From assembly GCF_001247745.1 (NCBI RefSeq), contig NZ_LAIR01000002.1, positions 1,736,001-1,800,000 of the forward strand: a DNA stretch of 64,000 nt. The letters run 5' to 3'. The position numbers and the translations under genes were made by a program. The notes below the pieces were generated by a model that ran no database searches, was not told the origin of the DNA, and saw only the letters and a program-made list of their open reading frames with translations. The first letter of the stretch is position 1. Each line of letters begins with the position of its first letter. Below, piece by piece: positions 60,429 through 64,000 of the stretch. This stretch comes from Luteipulveratus halotolerans. Its GTDB lineage: Bacteria; Actinomycetota; Actinomycetes; Actinomycetales; Dermatophilaceae.

Positions 60429-61585
60429 GATCCTGACTCCTTCGTCGCGGGAGCGGGTGTGCTGCCCGGCCGGTCGCTCAGCCATCGCCTCGCCCGACTG
60501 GCGTAGGTCAGCAGGTGGTTGCGGGCTCCGAGCAGACCCTGCGAGCGGAAGATCATCAGCAGCACCAGGATGGCGCCGAAGATGAGGTACTTGTACTCGG
60601 CGATTCCGGTGAACCGCAGCGGGATGTACGCGATGAGCGCGCCGCCGATGACCGCACCGAACTTGTTGCCGGCACCGCCGAGGACGACCGCTGCGAGGAA
60701 CAGCATCGAGGTCTGCACGTCGAACTTCTGGTTGTTGACGAAGCCGTTGAGGCCGCCGAACAACGCACCCGACAGACCGCCGATCGCAGCGCCGATGGCG
60801 AACGCCCACAGCTTGAACTTGAAGGTCGGCACGCCCATGATCTCGGCTGCGTCCTCGTCCTCGCGGGTGGCGACCCAGGCGCGGCCGGCGCGGGAGCGCT
60901 CAAGGTTTCCGAGCAGCAGCATCACGATGATGATGATCGTGACCGTCAGCCAGTACCAGGGAACGCCCTTGTTGTTGGCGAAGATCGGGTTGCCGTCGCT
61001 GTCGGTGCCGGGAGGTGCACCGACGTTCTGGAAGCCGGTCTGCCCCTTCAGGGCCGGGATGATCGTGGCCAGCAGGCGGATGATCTCACCGAAGCCGAGC
61101 GTGACGATCGCGAGGTAGTCGCCGCGCAGCCGCAGCGTCGGCAGGCCCAGGATGATGCCGAAGAACACCGTCACGATCATCGCGAGCGGCAGCGTCCACA
61201 GGTACGGGATGTGCACGAAGCTGGAGTCCTGGCTGGTCCACAACGCGGTGACGTAGGCACCGACGGCGAAGAAGCCGATGTAGCCGAGGTCGAGCAGACC
61301 CGCCTGGCCGACGACCACGTTGAGGCCGAGGGCGGCCAGCGCGTAGATCGCCATGGTGACGCAGGTGATCGGGAAGTCGTTGCTCGGCTCGCTGGTGATC
61401 AGCGGCGGGTTGAGGACCGGGAGCAGGTAGACCAGGACCGCCGCGACGGCCAGCACCGCCCACTGCTGCCAGCGGTGCAGACCGTCCCACCAGCGGGTGA
61501 GCCCGGCGAACCGGCTCGGCTTGGCCTCGGACTGCTCGTCCAGGTGCGCCTGCGCCGCTCCGGCGCCTTCCATGGGGGTCGTCAT
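60425..61585 (-). CDS. livM: Branched-chain amino-acid-type ABC transporter permease LivM
   Basis: A 386-residue permease with about ten helices. LGLNVVVGQAGLLDLGYIGFFAVGAY is the LivM hallmark and ATREDEDAAEIMGV the cytoplasmic EAA-like loop that contacts the ATPases. The N-terminal 40 residues are hydrophilic. The ATG at 61585 overlaps the livH stop by 4 bp. Confidence 0.95.
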   Translation of the reverse strand: MTTPMEGAGAAQAHLDEQSEAKPSRFAGLTRWWDGLHRWQQWAVLAVAAVLVYLLPVLNPPLITSEPSNDFPITCVTMAIYALAALGLNVVVGQAGLLDLGYIGFFAVGAYVTALWTSQDSSFVHIPYLWTLPLAMIVTVFFGIILGLPTLRLRGDYLAIVTLGFGEIIRLLATIIPALKGQTGFQNVGAPPGTDSDGNPIFANNKGVPWYWLTVTIIIIVMLLLGNLERSRAGRAWVATREDEDAAEIMGVPTFKFKLWAFAIGAAIGGLSGALFGGLNGFVNNQKFDVQTSMLFLAAVVLGGAGNKFGAVIGGALIAYIPLRFTGIAEYKYLIFGAILVLLMIFRSQGLLGARNHLLTYASRARRWLSDRPGSTPAPATKESGS

Positions 61586-62586
61586 GCTCGCACCTTTGCC
61601 AAGTTGCTGCCGAGGATGCCCTCGGGCCGGACCATCAGGACAAGGACCAGGACGACGAACGCGACGACGTCGGTCCACTGCGAGCTGCCGAGCAGCACCT
61701 GGCCGTAGTTGCCGATGACGCCGAGCAGGAGTCCGCCGAGCAGTGCGCCACGGACGTTGCCGATGCCGCCGAGCACGGCTGCAGTGAAGGCCTTGATACC
61801 CAGGATGAAGCCGCCGTTGAACACGACTCCCGAAGGCACCTTCATCACGTAGAAGAGGGCGGCCGCACCGGCGAGGACACCGCCGATGACGAACGTGGAG
61901 ACGATGATGCGCTCCTTGTTGACGCCCATCAGTGTGGCGGTGTCGGGGTCCTGGGCCACCGCGCGGATACCGCGGCCGAGGCGGGTGCGGCGGATCAGCT
62001 GGTCGACGCCGACCATCATCGCCACGGCGGCGATCACGATGATCAGGGTGTCGAGGTAGATGATCGTGCCGCCGATGTCGAAGACCGGCTTGGTCGGCAT
62101 CATGATCACGGCCGGCTCAGCGGTGGCACCGCGCCAGGCGAAGAAGATGTTCTGGATCACGAACGACATACCGATCGCGGTGATCAGGAAGACCAGGCGC
62201 GGAGCGTTGCGCCGTCGTAGTGGTCGGTAGGCGATGCGTTCGAGCAGGAAGGCCACTCCGGCCGCCGCGGCCATCGCCGCCGCACAGGCGAGGACCAGGT
62301 TGAGGGCGATCGCTGCCCAGCTGAGGTTGGGCGGAGAGGCGCCGAAGCCGAGCCCGCTCAGGGTGAACACGACGGCGTACGCGCCGGTGATGAACACCTC
62401 GGAGTGGGCGAAGTTCATGAGGTTGAGGACGCCGTAGACGAGGGTGTAGCCGAGGGCGACCAACGCGTAGATGGAACCGAAGGTCAGGCCGTCGATGGTG
62501 GACGGCCAGAAGTCCTGGGCCAGAGCCGACCAGTCGAGCGTGATCCACGACTCGTCGGCCGCTGCGGCGGCAAGCAGGGTGTGCAC
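61582..62586 (-). CDS. livH: Branched-chain amino-acid-type ABC transporter permease LivH
   Basis: A 334-residue permease with about eight to nine helices. GLTFGSIYALVALGYTLVYGVLNLMNFAHSE is the LivH hallmark, and RAVAQDPDTATLMGV the coupling loop. Together with LivM it forms the heterodimeric channel. GTG start, with AGGAGG nine bases upstream. Confidence 0.95.
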   Translation of the reverse strand: MHTLLAAAAADESWITLDWSALAQDFWPSTIDGLTFGSIYALVALGYTLVYGVLNLMNFAHSEVFITGAYAVVFTLSGLGFGASPPNLSWAAIALNLVLACAAAMAAAAGVAFLLERIAYRPLRRRNAPRLVFLITAIGMSFVIQNIFFAWRGATAEPAVIMMPTKPVFDIGGTIIYLDTLIIVIAAVAMMVGVDQLIRRTRLGRGIRAVAQDPDTATLMGVNKERIIVSTFVIGGVLAGAAALFYVMKVPSGVVFNGGFILGIKAFTAAVLGGIGNVRGALLGGLLLGVIGNYGQVLLGSSQWTDVVAFVVLVLVLMVRPEGILGSNLAKVRA

Positions 62587-62615
62587 GGGTGAAGCCTCCT
62601 GGGCTCGGTGGAGAA

Positions 62616-62650
62616 CGGGAGGCCCGCCCGGGTCACGGACGGGCCTCCCG
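62616..62650 (-). terminator. Attenuating hairpin between livK and livH
   Basis: An 11-bp perfect GC stem (62616-62626 with 62640-62650), 14 bases after the livK stop. Intercistronic hairpins at this place often reduce permease mRNA relative to the binding protein; here this is inferred from position. Confidence 0.6.
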
Positions 62651-62664
62651 CTGACTGCTTCAGG

Positions 62665-63891
62665 TCAGAGCACGCCGACCGAGACGATCTTGCCGTTGTC
62701 GACGCGGTAGCCGTAGACGGGCAGCTCGGCGAGCTCACCCGTGGCGTCCCACTTGTACTTCTTGCTCAGGCCCTGGGCGTCGTAGGTCTTGACGAAGTCC
62801 TTCAGCGCCGGGCGGGTCGTCTTGCCCTTGTCGATACCGCTCAGCAGCACGGTGGCGGCGTCGTAGCCCTCGACCGAGTAGGTGCCGGGCTCCTTGTTGC
62901 CGGACACACCCTTGTAGGCCGTGGCGAAGTCCTTGATCAGCTCGCCCGGGATGCACGGGCAGGTGAAGTAGGCGTTCTTGGACGCGTCACCGGCGAGCTT
63001 GATGAACTGGTCGTCCTTGACACCGTCGGGCCCGATGAACGTGCCCTTGAAGCCCTTGCCGACCAGCTGCTGGTCCAGCGGTGCACCCTCGGCGAAGTAG
63101 CCGGAGTAGAAGACCGCGTCCGCCTTGGAGTTGAGGATCTTCTGGATGGTCGCCGAGAAGTCCTTCTGCTTGGTGGTCACCTTGTCGGTGCCGGCCAGCT
63201 TGTCACCGAGCGCCTTCGTGGACGTCGCCGCCAGGCCGGTGCCGTACTCGGAGTCGTCCTGGACGACGAAGACCTTCTTGGCCCCGAGCTTGTCGGCGAG
63301 CTTGCCGACGCCCGGGCCCTGGACGTTGTCGTTGCCGAGGCCACGGAAGAACGTCGTCCACCCGTTCTTGGTGAGCGCCGGGCCGGTGGCCGACGGCGTG
63401 ATGTGCACCAGGCCAGCCTGCTCGAAGATCTTGCCGGTGGCCTTGGACTCACCGGAGAACGGGAGGCCGATGACGCCGACGACGTTCTTCTCGTTGGTCA
63501 CCTGGGTGACCGGGCCGGTGGCCTTGTTGGGGTCGCCCTCGGTGTCGACCTTCTTGAAGGTGACCTGGCAGCCCGGGTTGGCCTTGTTGTGCTCGTTGAT
63601 GGCCAGCTGGACACCGTTGTAGATGTTGATGCCGAGCTGGGCGTTGTCGCCCGTCATCGCACCGACGTAGGCGATGGTCGTGCCCTTGGCGCAGGTGGCC
63701 TTGCCGTCACCGGCGGGCTTCACCGCGTCGGCCGGCACGTCGATGCTGGACTGAGCGGGCAGCTGAGTCGCAGCGGACCCACCGCCACCGCCGCTGCCCG
63801 AGCTGTCGCCGCCGCTGGTGTCGTTGGCGCAGCCTGCGAGAGTCAGCGCGAGTGCGGCAAGGGCCGCAGATGCCTTGATTGACCGGGACAC
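62665..63891 (-). CDS. livK: Branched-chain amino-acid-type substrate-binding lipoprotein LivK
   Basis: A 408-residue solute-binding protein. A signal peptide ends in the lipobox LAGC with the lipidated Cys at residue 21, followed by a Gly/Ser-rich linker. The periplasmic-binding-protein type I fold has AYVGAMTGDNAQLGINIYNGVQLAINEHN and GVIGLPFSGESKATGKIF. It captures the substrate at the outer face for LivHMGF; leucine-family amino acids are typical, but short amides or urea also occur in this class. The GTG start has GGAGG six bases upstream. Confidence 0.93.
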   Translation of the reverse strand: MSRSIKASAALAALALTLAGCANDTSGGDSSGSGGGGGSAATQLPAQSSIDVPADAVKPAGDGKATCAKGTTIAYVGAMTGDNAQLGINIYNGVQLAINEHNKANPGCQVTFKKVDTEGDPNKATGPVTQVTNEKNVVGVIGLPFSGESKATGKIFEQAGLVHITPSATGPALTKNGWTTFFRGLGNDNVQGPGVGKLADKLGAKKVFVVQDDSEYGTGLAATSTKALGDKLAGTDKVTTKQKDFSATIQKILNSKADAVFYSGYFAEGAPLDQQLVGKGFKGTFIGPDGVKDDQFIKLAGDASKNAYFTCPCIPGELIKDFATAYKGVSGNKEPGTYSVEGYDAATVLLSGIDKGKTTRPALKDFVKTYDAQGLSKKYKWDATGELAELPVYGYRVDNGKIVSVGVL

Positions 63892-64000
63892 GATCAGCCT
63901 CCGTGTGTGTGGTGAAGCGGTGATGAGCTGACGGCGTCACTCCCGACCCGTCGGTCCCCTCCGCAAAGGGTCGCTCGAAACTAGCCCGCACCACACCGCC
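63892..64000 (-). promoter_or_regulatory. Upstream region of the liv operon
   Basis: The last 109 bases hold the livK ribosome binding site (GGAGG at 63898-63902) and must include at least part of the operon promoter. I see no confident -10/-35 pair, riboswitch or operator. The shared palindrome of the envelope locus is absent. Confidence 0.4.

Overview
The window is high-GC DNA from an actinobacterium. The signs are a mycothiol-dependent enzyme family, an F420-type PPOX protein, a CoaE-GrpB fusion, a four-domain ribosomal S1, an IdeR/DmdR-type iron box and many GTG/TTG starts. The gene content fits Propionibacteriales (Nocardioidaceae-like), but placement below phylum is my inference. I see no rRNA, tRNA, transposase, integrase, CRISPR array or origin. 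No intergenic gap exceeds about 200 bases.

Region 1 (1-20.5 kb) is mostly a conserved core block. It holds uvrA, a GH15 glucan/trehalose hydrolase with a coupled mycothiol-isomerase-like gene and a metallo-beta-lactamase-fold hydrolase, an NlpC/P60 peptidase, an EamA exporter, a TerC transporter behind a yybP-ykoY manganese riboswitch, a DUF3817 protein, uvrB, a lipoate ligase, a siderophore-interacting reductase behind an iron box, coaE, a PPOX protein, a TetR regulator divergent from a membrane protein, an SDR, rpsA and a methyltransferase.

Region 2 (20.5-54.8 kb) is a large cell-envelope glycan locus. It contains two DUF3068 (PorA-family) paralogues around a UDP-glucuronate decarboxylase, hddA-gmhA-gmhB for heptose activation with a candidate sugar-nucleotide transferase 28 kb away, two giant AftD-type arabinofuranosyltransferase-family proteins, three soluble-type glycosyltransferases, a GT-C-like membrane protein, a DUF2613 micro-protein, a flippase, three methyltransferases, five acyltransferase-3 proteins (four with C-terminal SGNH domains) and a paralogous pair of unknown two-helix membrane proteins. 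Many genes overlap by 4 bp, which suggests translationally coupled operons. Nearly every promoter gap in this region carries the same short palindrome, TACY-N4-(A/C)GTA, which I propose as the operator of an undescribed envelope regulon.

Region 3 (54.8-64 kb) is core again: polA, a hotdog thioesterase, a GNAT acetyltransferase and a complete branched-chain amino-acid-type ABC importer, livK-livH-livM-livG-livF. In many actinobacteria polA and rpsA are close neighbours; here the envelope locus lies between them.
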